Part shown: positions 37,375 to 46,885 of the stretch, in pieces
Layout: every line of letters begins with the position of its first letter
Numbering within the stretch: position 1 is the first letter of the stretch
Source: CBDFGE01 sp965247055
Lineage (GTDB): Bacteria > Chloroflexota > Dehalococcoidia > Lucifugimonadales > JAGWBF01
DNA length: 64,000 nt
Direction of reading: 5' to 3'
Assembly (NCBI GenBank): GCA_965247055.1
Contig: CBDFGE010000004.1
Location: 124,001-188,000 of the forward strand
Notes under the pieces: generated by a model
What the model was told of the DNA's origin: nothing
Seen by the model: the letters and a program-made list of their open reading frames with translations, nothing else
Database searches by the model: none
Made by a program: the position numbers and the translations under genes

Positions 37375-38610
37375 TCAGGAGGCCGCCTTCAGGTCGAAGG
37401 ACCTAGCGGCGAGGCCCGCGATGTACTCTCCGATGGCCAGGGAGGAGGTGGCCCCCGGGGAGGGAGCATTCAGAACGTGAATAGCACCGGGGCTCTCCTG
37501 GATGCTGAAATCGTCCAGGAGCCGTCCTTTTCTGTCCACAGCCTGGGCCCGTACGCCGGAGCCGCCTGGGACTAGGTCCCGGTTCGCGATCTCGGGCAGG
37601 AGCCGCTGGAGGTCGTGGAGGAAGACCCTCTTGCTGAAGGAACGATGGAACTCTCCCAGGCCGAGCCTCCAGGTCCTCATCGCCATGGCCCAGAAGCCAC
37701 GGTATCCCAGGGTGCCCAGGGTCTCCCCGAGGTTGAAGCTCGTCTTCGTGTATCCCTCCCTGGCCAGCGCCAGCACGGCGTTGGGGCCCGCTTCCACGTC
37801 TCCGTGGATGCCCCGGGTGAAATGAACGCCCAGGAACGGGAATCTGGGGTTCGGCACAGGGTAGATCAGCCCCCTCACCAGGTGGCGCCGCTCGGGGCTG
37901 AGGGCGTAGTACTCGCCCCTGAAGGGTATGATCCTCACTTCCGGCTCCAGCCCCATCATCCTGGCGACCACGTCGGCGTAAAGCCCAGCGCAGTTGATCA
38001 GGTGGCGAGATAGGATGCTACCTTTGGTGGTCTCTATATTTATGGCGCCACCCGATCTGGTGATGCCCACAACTTCCCTGCCTGTGAGGACCTCACCTCC
38101 CCCGGCCCGCACCTTATCTGCGTAAGCGTTGGCCACCGCGACGTAGTCTACGATCCCCGTCCCGGGTGCGTACAGCGCCCTTATGCCCCTGGCGTGGGGC
38201 TCGATCTCCTTCAGCCGCTCCGGGCCCATCATCTCGAGGCCGGCGACGCCGTTGGCCGTCCCCCTCTGGTAAAGGTCCTCCAGGCGGCTGAGCTCCGACT
38301 CATCGGTGGCGACGATAGCCTTGCCGCATCTCTCGTAAGGGATGTCGTTCTCCTGGCAGAACTCAACGAGGGAGTCGACGCCGCTGACGCAAAACCGGGC
38401 CTTCTGAGAACCCGGTTTGTAGTAGATTCCCGAGTGGATCACTCCGCTGTTGTGGCCCGTCTGGTGGGTGGCCAGCTCCTCCTCCTTCTCGATCACGGCC
38501 AGCCGGCACCCCGGGTGTTGCCGGGTAAGCTGGAGGGCGGTGGCCAGGCCGATTATGCCCCCTCCGACGATGGCCACGTCGTAACTAGGGGAGTCCATCG
38601 ACTGCCCCAT
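37375..38610 (-). CDS. lhgO: L-2-hydroxyglutarate oxidase-like flavoprotein (DAO family)
   Basis: A 411-residue FAD enzyme. The Rossmann motif VAIVGGGIIGLATALQL is near the N-terminus, followed by HQTGHNSGVIHSGIYYKPGS, a strong LhgO signature. FRGEYYAL, YPVPNPRFPFLGVHFTR and the C-terminal GKLLDD-type motif GRLLDDFSI come next. The reaction would be oxidation of L-2-hydroxyglutarate to 2-oxoglutarate. It lies just downstream of a malate/lactate dehydrogenase-family gene on the same strand, which hints at a 2-hydroxyacid theme. Confidence 0.9.
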   Translation of the reverse strand: MGQSMDSPSYDVAIVGGGIIGLATALQLTRQHPGCRLAVIEKEEELATHQTGHNSGVIHSGIYYKPGSQKARFCVSGVDSLVEFCQENDIPYERCGKAIVATDESELSRLEDLYQRGTANGVAGLEMMGPERLKEIEPHARGIRALYAPGTGIVDYVAVANAYADKVRAGGGEVLTGREVVGITRSGGAINIETTKGSILSRHLINCAGLYADVVARMMGLEPEVRIIPFRGEYYALSPERRHLVRGLIYPVPNPRFPFLGVHFTRGIHGDVEAGPNAVLALAREGYTKTSFNLGETLGTLGYRGFWAMAMRTWRLGLGEFHRSFSKRVFLHDLQRLLPEIANRDLVPGGSGVRAQAVDRKGRLLDDFSIQESPGAIHVLNAPSPGATSSLAIGEYIAGLAARSFDLKAAS

Positions 38611-38652
38611 TCGGTCCCCTTCGGGATAGCTCGAGGTTGCGACAGAAGGATG

Positions 38653-39741
38653 CTAGGCGCCCTGATGCAGGGTATGGGCGATGCCCAGCTCGCTGGATAT
38701 GTCCCGGAACCACTGTACAACCTCCTTGTGGAGGGGGATGCCGTTGGCGCGGCGGTCCCGCTCCGCCTCCCACTCCGGCAGGCCGGGGTAGAAAACCCGC
38801 TCGTGCCCCGGCGCCGGGGGCGTTTCCCTGAGGGTGCGGAGGAAGTCGTCCATCAGCTCCTTGAACCGGTCCACCTCGGTGAACGCCTCAATGCTATAGG
38901 CCCCGACGAAGTGGCTGAAGTTCGGGCGGCCTGGGACCATTCCATAGGCGGTGCCGGACAGTATCCCGCTCAGGATGTCCACGACACAGGCCAGGCCGTA
39001 CCCCTTGTGGGACCCCGACTCCCTGGTGCTGCCCAGAGGCAGCAGATAGTAGGGCGTTGGGGGGTCAATGGGCTCCATGAAAGGACTTCCCTGCTCGTCC
39101 CCCAGCCAACCCGAGGGGATCTTGGCGCCCACGCGTCTGGCGAGGCCTATCTTGTTGCCCGCGACCACGCTGGTGGCCGCGTCGTAGACGAAGGGGGGCT
39201 CCTCCCTGGCGGGGGCGGCCATCGCTATGGGGTTGGTGCCCACTCTGGTCTCCGCCCCAAAGGTGGGCAGGACGGAGGGGGGGCATGCGGTCATACTGAT
39301 GCCGATCATGTCGTGCTTGAGGGCCAGCATCGCGTGGTAGGAGGCCATTCCCATGTGGTGGCCGTTGGATATGGTGACCATGCCCAGGCCCGTGGCCCTG
39401 GCCTTTTCTATGGCGATCTCCATGGCCTTGGGAGCAACGATAATGCCCAGGCCCCGGTCCGAATCGACGTTGGCGGTCGCCGGAGTCTCCCGGACCACCC
39501 TCCAGTTTGGGTGGGGGTTGATCTCACCACGGTTGTAGGCTGCTACGTAGGTACGGAGCATGTTGGACACGCCGTGGCTCTCCACACCCCGGAGGTCGGC
39601 GGTCACAAGCACGTCGGCCGCCAGTTCGGCGTCACCGGCCGGCACTCCCATCTTCTCGAAGATGGCGGCGACGGTGGCGCGCAGAGGCGCCTCCTGGACC
39701 CTGACCGCATCCTCCTCCCTCACGTGGAACTGCTCCAGCAT
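38653..39741 (-). CDS. Malate/L-lactate dehydrogenase-family oxidoreductase (Ldh2/AllD type)
   Basis: This NAD(P)-dependent family oxidises 2-hydroxyacids such as malate, L-lactate, ureidoglycolate or sulfolactate. The 362-residue protein starts at ATG 39741 behind a GGAGGAGG tract. It shows DLRGVESHGVSNMLRTYV, SNGHHMGMASYHAM, FGAETRVGTNPIAMAAPA and HKGYGLACVVDILSG, all conserved positions. The open frame upstream of 39741 is compositionally odd and ignored. The exact substrate is not decidable. Confidence 0.9.
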   Translation of the reverse strand: MLEQFHVREEDAVRVQEAPLRATVAAIFEKMGVPAGDAELAADVLVTADLRGVESHGVSNMLRTYVAAYNRGEINPHPNWRVVRETPATANVDSDRGLGIIVAPKAMEIAIEKARATGLGMVTISNGHHMGMASYHAMLALKHDMIGISMTACPPSVLPTFGAETRVGTNPIAMAAPAREEPPFVYDAATSVVAGNKIGLARRVGAKIPSGWLGDEQGSPFMEPIDPPTPYYLLPLGSTRESGSHKGYGLACVVDILSGILSGTAYGMVPGRPNFSHFVGAYSIEAFTEVDRFKELMDDFLRTLRETPPAPGHERVFYPGLPEWEAERDRRANGIPLHKEVVQWFRDISSELGIAHTLHQGA

Positions 39742-40019
39742 GCTGCCTCCTCCTCCGCCTCCGACCTGGTTGTCCGGGTCCAAAATAGCACACCTGCTGC
39801 TCCGTTGACAACGGCCGGAAGGGACGGTACGATTCGAGCATCCTGACGGCCCCCTCCGCTGGCCGCATGGCATCTCCGGGGCCCTCGCCCTTCGACCGCA
39901 CCACCGGCATCGGCTGTCCGGTGATCGGCCTCTTCTGCGATGATGACCCCAACCCTCCGAGGATGTAGCAAAAATAGACGCGGAGATGACCACGCTTTCC
40001 CCGGGTAGAGAAGCGAACA
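39742..40019. promoter_or_regulatory. Divergent regulatory region with overlapping -35 boxes
   Basis: On the + strand TTGACA (39805-39810) and TACGAT (39828-39833) are 17 bases apart, pointing to the permease operon, whose first codon is about 190 bases away. On the - strand TTGTCA (39806-39811) and TATTTT (39782-39787) are 18 bases apart, pointing to the dehydrogenase gene 40 bases away. The two -35 boxes share the same palindromic GTTGACAAC, so the polymerases would compete. The remaining 180 bases show no gene. Confidence 0.5.
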
Positions 40020-43000
40020 GTGGGTAGCAAAAGCTGGGTTGGAGTGCTCCTGTGGCTATGGAGATGGCGGCTCCGCTCTTCGTGGGTGCTGCTGGCCATC
40101 ACCTCCTTCGGCATTCTGGCCTCCGTCACCCTGATGGCCGCGGGGGCGATTTACTCCCGCACGCTGGCGGAAGCGGGACTCGGCCACACCCTGGCCTCCG
40201 TCTCGCCGATAGTGCTGGATGCCCAGGTGACATTACATAACCGGCCGCTGGGGCCCGCTGACTACCGGAACCTGCGTGAAGAGATAGAAGCCACCACCGA
40301 GGCGCGACTGGGCCACATGCTGCTCGCCACCCACAGGTCCGGCCGCGTCCAGCCAGGTATGCCCCTGGTATCGTCCCTGGATGACGGGCCCAGCAGAAGG
40401 TTGGACGCGCCCCTGGGGCGGCCCTTCTTCCTCACCGGCTTTGCTGCCCACTCCAGACTGGTGGAGGGCAGCTGGCCCGAGGCACCTCCCGCAGCTGGCG
40501 ACGGAGACCTCCACCTGGAGGCTGTGCTGGGGGCGAAGGTGGCAGCCTCATTCGGGTTCAAGGTCGACTCCCAGATATTCCTCTTCCCATTCCAGAGCGA
40601 CCCGTCGGAGCGGATCGCCATTACCGTGGTGGGACTTGCGGAGCCCCTGGACCGGGAGGACGAGTACTGGCTGTCCGCCTCGTCCTCCTACTTCCACCTG
40701 CTGGAGATCAATGAGCGGCCCGTGGTGCCGATATACGTTCCCGAAACCGCGTTCTCCGGGGCCCTGGGAGGCCGCTATCCCTCTCTGGTGGGAGATTACA
40801 GCTGGGCCCTCTTCTTGGACACCACCGGCCTCAGCCCGTCCCTGGTCAAGCCGACCAAGGAGGCCATCAGCGGGCTGGAGACGGATATCAACAAGCGCTT
40901 CCAACGCTCTTTCGTTCTGACCGGCCTGGACAACACCCTGGAGGAGTTTGAAAAGGACCTGGCCCATGCCCGGGTGCCCCTGTTCCTGTTCATCTCCCTT
41001 CTGGTGGTGGTGATACTCTATTTCCTGGCCCTGGTGATGGGGCTCCTTGCTCGAACTCGCGGGGGCGAGGCCAGCCTGCTCAGGAGTCGGGGTGCCAGCA
41101 TGCTCCAGGTGATCAGCCTTCTGGCCCTGGGCGAGGGGGTCGTGGCCCTTCTGGCCGTCGTTGTGGGGCCCTTCCTGGCGCTGGCGATAGCGCGTTACTA
41201 CCTGGTGGAGGGCCTGAGTGGTGGAGTAGGCGGGTCTCTAGCGGTTGGTGTCGGGGCGGACATGTTTGTTATGGGCGCCATAGGTGCTGTCATGGGCCTG
41301 GTGGTGCTGGTGGCTTCGGGATCGGGTCCGGCCAGGATGGGGATGGTGGAGTTCCTCGGGGCCCGGGGTAGGCCGCCCACTACGCCCGTGTTGCAGCGTT
41401 ACTACGTGGACGTGCTCTTCCTGGCGCTGGTCGGGCTCATGTGGTGGCAGATCGAGGGGAGAGGAGGGCTGATAAGCCGGGGAGTGGTTGAAAGGAAGCT
41501 GGAGGTGGACCCCAGCCTCCTGCTAGGGCCGGTTCTCGTCCTGCTGGCCGCCAGCTTCCTCTTGTTGCGGTTGCTGCCCTGGGTGGTAAAGCTGATGGGC
41601 TGGGTGGCCCAAACCCTGGCCCCGCCCTGGGCATCCTTCACCCTGGCCCGGATGGCCCGCGACCCTCTGCCTCACGGGGCCCTGGCCGTCATGCTGATGA
41701 TGGGGGCAGCCCTGGGAATCTTCGGCGCCACCTTCCAGTCGTCCCTCTCCCAGAGCCAGAGGGACCAGGCCCTCTACAACGTGGGAGGCGACCTCGTGAT
41801 CAAGGGGGCATCCCTTCCCCTATCGGCCCCGGAGGAGCTGGCAGTCATCCAGGGTGTCGACGCAGTTACCCCGGTTGGCCGGGAGCCGGTGACCATCCTC
41901 AGCGGGGCTTCAGGGCCATTCACCATCCTACTCACCCTCGACCCAGACCTCGTAGCCCGCACCATCGAGTTCAGGGATGACTTCGCCGCCAAGGGCCTGT
42001 CCGAGCTGCTGGACCCCCTGTCTCCGGGCTCAAGCGGAAACGATGGTCGCGGCGTGGCCCTGCCGGCCGGGGGTGAGAGCCTGGGCATTTGGGCCGAAGT
42101 AAGTGAGCTGAACCGGAGCGGGCTCCAGCAGAGATTGGGGCTCTGGGCGAGGATCTCCGGTGCTGGAGGCAGGCACGAAAGCCTGCTGATGGGTGAGCTT
42201 CCCATCCTGCCTCTGGGCCTTCCCCTGCAGTCACCCCGGACCGAGGCCCCCAGGACCGGTGCGGAGGGCGGCGCACCATCGCCCGACTGGAGGTATTTCG
42301 AGGTTCCGCTGCCCGGCGGGGCTGGGTTGGAGCGGCCATTCAGCCTCGTCACCATCTACGTCAGTGGGGGCGCATCTTTCAGAACGTCCCCACACCCGGG
42401 CGGCATCGCCCTGGACGATATTACGGTGAAGGGCCCCTCCCTTCCGGCCGACGGTCTGGTGATTGAAGGCTACGAGGATGAAGGCGCGGACATCTGGGCT
42501 CCCCTACCAGTCCCTGGGCCCTCTTCGGACACCGTCGAGGTCACTCCCCGGGCCGCCCATAGCGGCCTCTTCGGGCTGGCCTTCTCATGGCAGGAGTCGA
42601 TAACCGGAGCGCCGCGGGGGGTGGTCGTTCCTCCGGGCGCCTTGCCCCTTCCGGCGATAGGCGGCCCCACTTTTCGTGTGGGCCAGGAGCTACGTGTACA
42701 GGCCGGCAAACAGCTGGTGCCCGTCGTGGTAACGGATGTGACAGACTATTTCCCCACCATAGAGCCTTCGTCACGCCCCTTTCTCCTGCTGTCACGGGAC
42801 GCGTACACCGCATATGTCCTCCGGGCCCCCGGAGGGCGGCCCAGGGACCCCGAGGAGTACTGGGTATCTCTACACGATGACGCAGACCGCTCCGCGACTA
42901 TTCGCTCTATCAGAGAGTGGCTTCCCTTCGCCGCGTCGATCGAGGACCGCGATGCTCGGGTAGCGCTGGCGCAGCGGGATCCCCTGGCCGGCGGCGCCTG

Positions 43001-43418
43001 GAACGGCCTTACCGTGTTAGGTACCAGCGCCCTCATCGTGGCGGCGGTGCTGGCCCTGGCCGCCTACTCCGTCGTGTCCGTCCGTGCCGGCAGGATGGAC
43101 CTGGCCGTGGCCAGGGCCCTGGGGTTTTCAGGGCTCCAGCTGTTCCTCTCCATGGGCATGGAGAGGATGGTGATGGCGGTCCTTGGGATCGGGGCCGGAT
43201 GTGCCCTCGGCATATGGCTCGGCCGTTGGGTCCTGGGGTTCCTGGATGTAACCGCCAGCGGGAAGCCCCTCGTTCCGCCCATGGTGGTCAGCACCGAGGG
43301 GTGGCTCGTGGTCCTGGTGCTCGCGGGGCTGAGCGTTGCCATAGGGGTGGCCGTCCTTTCCGCTCATCTGTCGGCCCGCAAGCTGAGGGAGAGCGAAGTG
43401 CTGAGGGCAGGGGAGTAG
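40020..43418 (+). CDS. Giant FtsX-type ABC transporter permease 1 (1132 residues)
   Basis: A very large MacB/LolCE-like permease. TM1 is near residues 20-42. A periplasmic-type domain follows to about 315. TM helices are visible at about 317-345 (LFLFISLLVVVILYFLALV), 368-392, 413-435, 460-476, 498-520 and 555-578. A second large external domain runs to about 990, and a final FtsX block of three or so helices spans 995-1130 (LGTSALIVAAVLALAAYSV, LARALGF-type VARALGFSGLQL). The start is a GTG with a weak site upstream. Ordinary FtsX/MacB permeases are 380-850 residues. It stops 5 bases before the next, homologous gene. Confidence 0.85.
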   Translation: MGSKSWVGVLLWLWRWRLRSSWVLLAITSFGILASVTLMAAGAIYSRTLAEAGLGHTLASVSPIVLDAQVTLHNRPLGPADYRNLREEIEATTEARLGHMLLATHRSGRVQPGMPLVSSLDDGPSRRLDAPLGRPFFLTGFAAHSRLVEGSWPEAPPAAGDGDLHLEAVLGAKVAASFGFKVDSQIFLFPFQSDPSERIAITVVGLAEPLDREDEYWLSASSSYFHLLEINERPVVPIYVPETAFSGALGGRYPSLVGDYSWALFLDTTGLSPSLVKPTKEAISGLETDINKRFQRSFVLTGLDNTLEEFEKDLAHARVPLFLFISLLVVVILYFLALVMGLLARTRGGEASLLRSRGASMLQVISLLALGEGVVALLAVVVGPFLALAIARYYLVEGLSGGVGGSLAVGVGADMFVMGAIGAVMGLVVLVASGSGPARMGMVEFLGARGRPPTTPVLQRYYVDVLFLALVGLMWWQIEGRGGLISRGVVERKLEVDPSLLLGPVLVLLAASFLLLRLLPWVVKLMGWVAQTLAPPWASFTLARMARDPLPHGALAVMLMMGAALGIFGATFQSSLSQSQRDQALYNVGGDLVIKGASLPLSAPEELAVIQGVDAVTPVGREPVTILSGASGPFTILLTLDPDLVARTIEFRDDFAAKGLSELLDPLSPGSSGNDGRGVALPAGGESLGIWAEVSELNRSGLQQRLGLWARISGAGGRHESLLMGELPILPLGLPLQSPRTEAPRTGAEGGAPSPDWRYFEVPLPGGAGLERPFSLVTIYVSGGASFRTSPHPGGIALDDITVKGPSLPADGLVIEGYEDEGADIWAPLPVPGPSSDTVEVTPRAAHSGLFGLAFSWQESITGAPRGVVVPPGALPLPAIGGPTFRVGQELRVQAGKQLVPVVVTDVTDYFPTIEPSSRPFLLLSRDAYTAYVLRAPGGRPRDPEEYWVSLHDDADRSATIRSIREWLPFAASIEDRDARVALAQRDPLAGGAWNGLTVLGTSALIVAAVLALAAYSVVSVRAGRMDLAVARALGFSGLQLFLSMGMERMVMAVLGIGAGCALGIWLGRWVLGFLDVTASGKPLVPPMVVSTEGWLVVLVLAGLSVAIGVAVLSAHLSARKLRESEVLRAGE

Positions 43419-43423
43419 GCGAT

Positions 43424-46400
43424 ATGTCCCTCCTTAGACTGGCGTACGATATCGCCCTGAGGAGGACCATCTCCCAGTGGAGGCTGGAGATGGTCCTGTT
43501 CCTGGGGATATTGCTGGCGGTAGTCCTCATGTCCAGCTCCGTCGTCTTCTCGGACCTGCTGGCCGAGGCCGCGCTTCGCGGTGCCCTTGCCGAGGCGACC
43601 GCCGAGGAGGCCAACTTCTCGGTTAGGACTTTCGGCCCCCTTCCCGATCCTTCGTTGGTCCCCCGCAGCGCTTCCCGATACCAGGCGGGGCTCGACTTCG
43701 TCGATCAGCGGGTGGGCTCCGCGTTCGGGCCCTATCTGCAGGACCGGGGCCTCCTCTTCGAGACCACAACCTTCTTTTTCAGCGGCCATCCTCAGTTGGA
43801 GGTCGACAGAGACGTGCGGCCCCGGGGCAAGTTCCAGTACATGGCGGGCCTTGCACCGGGCACGCTGGGGGCGGACTCTCGAATCAAGGTGGAGGGCCGC
43901 TGGCCCTACGCCTCGGGCTCGGCGGAGGCCCCCGAGGGCGCGCCCATAGAGGTGGCCCTGGATACCCTGGGAGCGGAGCTGCTGGGGCTGGGTGTTAACG
44001 ACGAGATGGACGTGTTTCCTGCGGCCGGGGTTGCCGAGCCTACACCCACCCGGGTAAGGATCGTCGGCCTGTTCCGGCGCCACGACCCCACCGACGAGTT
44101 CTGGTACGAGGCAGAGCAGGCCTTCAGCTTGAGAGAGGACCATTGGAGCTGGGTTCCGCTGTTCACCAGCGACGATGCCATCCTCGGGCGGCTGGGCACG
44201 CTATACCCTGGGATGCACACCAATGTGACCTGGACGTTCTACCCCGACCGGGAGAAGGTACGCCCGGAGGACGTGGACAGCCTGCTGGGCACCATACGGG
44301 GCGTCGCACGGGATGTACCGGCGGGGTTGGAGAACGGCAGCACGGCCATCCTGCTGGACAACGTGCTGGAGGAGTACCGGGAGCAGCTTATGCTTGCCCG
44401 TGTTCCCCTCTATCTGATGGTGTTTCTGGTCACGGCCGTACTGGTCTACTACCTGGCGCTGGTGACGGCCCTCGTCGTGCGCTCTCGTGCCGCCGAGATA
44501 GCTGTGTTAAACAGCCGGGGGGCCACGACCCTTCAGCTAGGGCTGCTGGCGCTGGCGGAAGGTCTCTTGCTGGCTGCCCCGGCCGTGGCCCTGGGCCCGG
44601 TGCTGGCGGTGGGTGTGTCCAGGGCCCTGGGGAGCGTCTTCTTCGGTGTGGAGGGTTCTGGGGAGTTGGCCCTGGCTCCCCAGGGAGATGCCTTCCTGTT
44701 GGGAGTCGGAGGGGCGGTGCTGGCAGTGGCCGTCCTGACCGTTTCCACGGCGATAGCGGCCAGGCAGGGAATAGTGGCGTTCCGCCAGGCAGGGGCCAGG
44801 CCCCCCAGCGCGCCTATCATCCACCGGTACTACCTCGATATCCTGGTGTTGCTATTGGCAGGCCTGGTGTGGTGGCAGATCCAAAGCCGTGGCTCCTTCC
44901 TGGTGCGTCCCCTGGGCTCGGGGGGTCTGGAGATCGACTACTCCCTCCTGTTGGGTCCTGTGTTGGGTCTTCTCGCTTTGGGGCTCGTGGTGCTGCGTGT
45001 GTTCCCCTGGGTGGTGGCCCTGCTGGCCAGGGGTGTGGAGCCTGTGGGAACCGCCTGGCTGATGCAGGGGCTGAGACGCATCTCCAGAGATCCCATCATA
45101 CCCGGCACCCTGGTCCTCCTGCTCATGCTGGCAACGGCCCTGGGTGTGGTTGGAAGCGCCTTCAGCTCTACTCTGGAACGTAGTCAGAGGGACCGGGCAA
45201 TGTACACAGCGGGGGCGGACCTCCGCATTGAGCACCTCGGCAGCCGAGGGCCCCTGCTAGGGCTCTCCGACCCATTGGGAGACGTGGATGGAGTGACGAA
45301 GGCCTCAGAGGTGAACCGTACCAGTGGCAGCCTGCTGACACGTGGTGTGAGCGCCGCCCGGGTGTCCGTGCTGGCGGTAGACACGGGGTCCTTCGCCGAC
45401 GTGGCCTGGTACAGGCCCGATTTCGCCGGGGGGCGCTCGCTGGGTGATCTCACCGGGGCCATTGCTCCCTCCCCCACGGCCGGCTATCCCGTGACGGACG
45501 GCATCGTGCTGGCCTCCGACACAACGGCCCTGGGGGTTTGGACGCGGGCGGGGCGGCCACTGCCCGGCCTTGCACTCAGCGCCAGGCTCGTGGATGCCCG
45601 GGGATACTACCTGGACGTCCCTCTCGGTGAGTTGGACACGAAGGGATGGCGCCACCTGCGCACAGAACTCCCTCCCCCGCCACCGCTGGAAGAGGCGCGG
45701 CCACCCAGGGCGCGCCGCGTGGAGAGGTCCATACCCCCATCCTTCACGGCACCCTTCACTCTTCTCTCCATTCACGTCTCCAGCAGTCGCGGCTTTGGCG
45801 AGCCCGGCGCTCTGTTCCTGGACGATCTGTCGGCGGACACTCCGGGAGGCGAGGTGGTGATCGCCGACTTCGACACGGTAGGAGGATGGCACGTCATCGA
45901 GGACTACTCGGGCCCGGGGCTATACGCCCTTGAGCCCAGCGAGTCGGTGGTCCGCCCCGGTGGGGGGAGGTCGGCGGCCTTTAGCTGGGTGCCGGGGAGC
46001 ACCAGGGGAGTCCGGGGCATTCGGGCAGGCGGTCCCGTGGGGCCGATACCCGCCATAGTAAGCAGGTCTCTCCTCGAGATTGCCGAGGCGGAGCTAGGAG
46101 ACACCCTGAACATAGCCAGTGCCAGCTTCACCTTTCCCATCAAGGGAGTCCGGGTGGCCGACTACCTCCCGACGCTGGACCCGAAAGAGCTGCCTTTCGC
46201 GGTCGTGGACTTGAGGGCTTTCAGCCATTTCAGCAACCTGCACGGCCGGACCCTGGCGGGAGAGAGCAACGAGCTGTGGGTCGGGCTGGATGGCAGAGAC
46301 GGAGCCGCCGGTGAAGTGCTTCCAGCGCTGAACGAGCTCGGCATAACCCCAAGCAAAGTGCACCTCGCCTCCGAGATGGTGTCCAGGCGCGTGGAGCAGC

Positions 46401-46840
46401 CACTGGTGAGCGACGGCTGGGGAGGGCTGCTGGTCCTGATGTTCATGGCTTTGCTCCTGGCCAGCGCCTCCGGGGTGATGCTCTACTCTTACGTCGATAC
46501 CCGGGAGCGACAGACGGAGTTCGCTCTCCTTCGTACGCTGGGATTCTCCCGGGGGCAGCTCAACGGCGTGGTGTGGTTCAACCTTGGTGTGGTGGTGGTG
46601 TGCGGTGTGGGTTTGGGTACCTGGGCGGGTTACCAGATGGGAGTGGCCCTTCTTCCCGTGCTGGAGGTGGGGGAGGGCGGTGCCAGGGTAACACCGCCTA
46701 TGGTGCTTGAGACCAGCTGGGGGGTGCTTCTGGTGGCCTACCTGCTGCTTGCGGGGGTCGTGGCCGCTACCGTAGCGTGGCTCGCCTGGCTCACGTCGCG
46801 GCTGGAGGTGCAACGGGTTTTCCGTATCGGCGAGGGTTGA
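43424..46840 (+). CDS. Giant FtsX-type ABC transporter permease 2 (1138 residues)
   Basis: A paralogue of the preceding gene with the same plan. TM1 is at about 20-42 (LEMVLFLGILLAVVLMSSSV). A first external domain is followed by an FtsX block at about 325-345 (VPLYLMVFLVTAVLVYYLAL), more helices to about 590, a second external domain, and a terminal block at about 1000-1130 (LRTLGFSRGQLNGVVWFNL). I start at ATG 43424 (GGGGAG upstream); the frame upstream of it is open for 169 codons but antisense-like. The two permeases probably pair as a heterodimer. Regions such as DYLPTLDPKELPFAVVDL align with YFPTIEPSSRPFLLLSRD of permease 1. Confidence 0.85.
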   Translation: MSLLRLAYDIALRRTISQWRLEMVLFLGILLAVVLMSSSVVFSDLLAEAALRGALAEATAEEANFSVRTFGPLPDPSLVPRSASRYQAGLDFVDQRVGSAFGPYLQDRGLLFETTTFFFSGHPQLEVDRDVRPRGKFQYMAGLAPGTLGADSRIKVEGRWPYASGSAEAPEGAPIEVALDTLGAELLGLGVNDEMDVFPAAGVAEPTPTRVRIVGLFRRHDPTDEFWYEAEQAFSLREDHWSWVPLFTSDDAILGRLGTLYPGMHTNVTWTFYPDREKVRPEDVDSLLGTIRGVARDVPAGLENGSTAILLDNVLEEYREQLMLARVPLYLMVFLVTAVLVYYLALVTALVVRSRAAEIAVLNSRGATTLQLGLLALAEGLLLAAPAVALGPVLAVGVSRALGSVFFGVEGSGELALAPQGDAFLLGVGGAVLAVAVLTVSTAIAARQGIVAFRQAGARPPSAPIIHRYYLDILVLLLAGLVWWQIQSRGSFLVRPLGSGGLEIDYSLLLGPVLGLLALGLVVLRVFPWVVALLARGVEPVGTAWLMQGLRRISRDPIIPGTLVLLLMLATALGVVGSAFSSTLERSQRDRAMYTAGADLRIEHLGSRGPLLGLSDPLGDVDGVTKASEVNRTSGSLLTRGVSAARVSVLAVDTGSFADVAWYRPDFAGGRSLGDLTGAIAPSPTAGYPVTDGIVLASDTTALGVWTRAGRPLPGLALSARLVDARGYYLDVPLGELDTKGWRHLRTELPPPPPLEEARPPRARRVERSIPPSFTAPFTLLSIHVSSSRGFGEPGALFLDDLSADTPGGEVVIADFDTVGGWHVIEDYSGPGLYALEPSESVVRPGGGRSAAFSWVPGSTRGVRGIRAGGPVGPIPAIVSRSLLEIAEAELGDTLNIASASFTFPIKGVRVADYLPTLDPKELPFAVVDLRAFSHFSNLHGRTLAGESNELWVGLDGRDGAAGEVLPALNELGITPSKVHLASEMVSRRVEQPLVSDGWGGLLVLMFMALLLASASGVMLYSYVDTRERQTEFALLRTLGFSRGQLNGVVWFNLGVVVVCGVGLGTWAGYQMGVALLPVLEVGEGGARVTPPMVLETSWGVLLVAYLLLAGVVAATVAWLAWLTSRLEVQRVFRIGEG

Positions 46841-46885
46841 CGTGGCCGCGGGCGTTGGAGTATAGAAGAGGGGAAGGAGCGTAGA

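Noticed and set aside
38194..39846. 550-codon open frame on the + strand opposite the dehydrogenase and LhgO-like genes
   Set aside because: It spans two well-supported genes in antisense and shows no domain; composition explains its length.
42917..43423. 169 extra codons upstream of the second giant permease
   Set aside because: They overlap the first permease in another frame, are Arg/Gly-rich, and the ATG at 43424 aligns with the first permease N-terminus.
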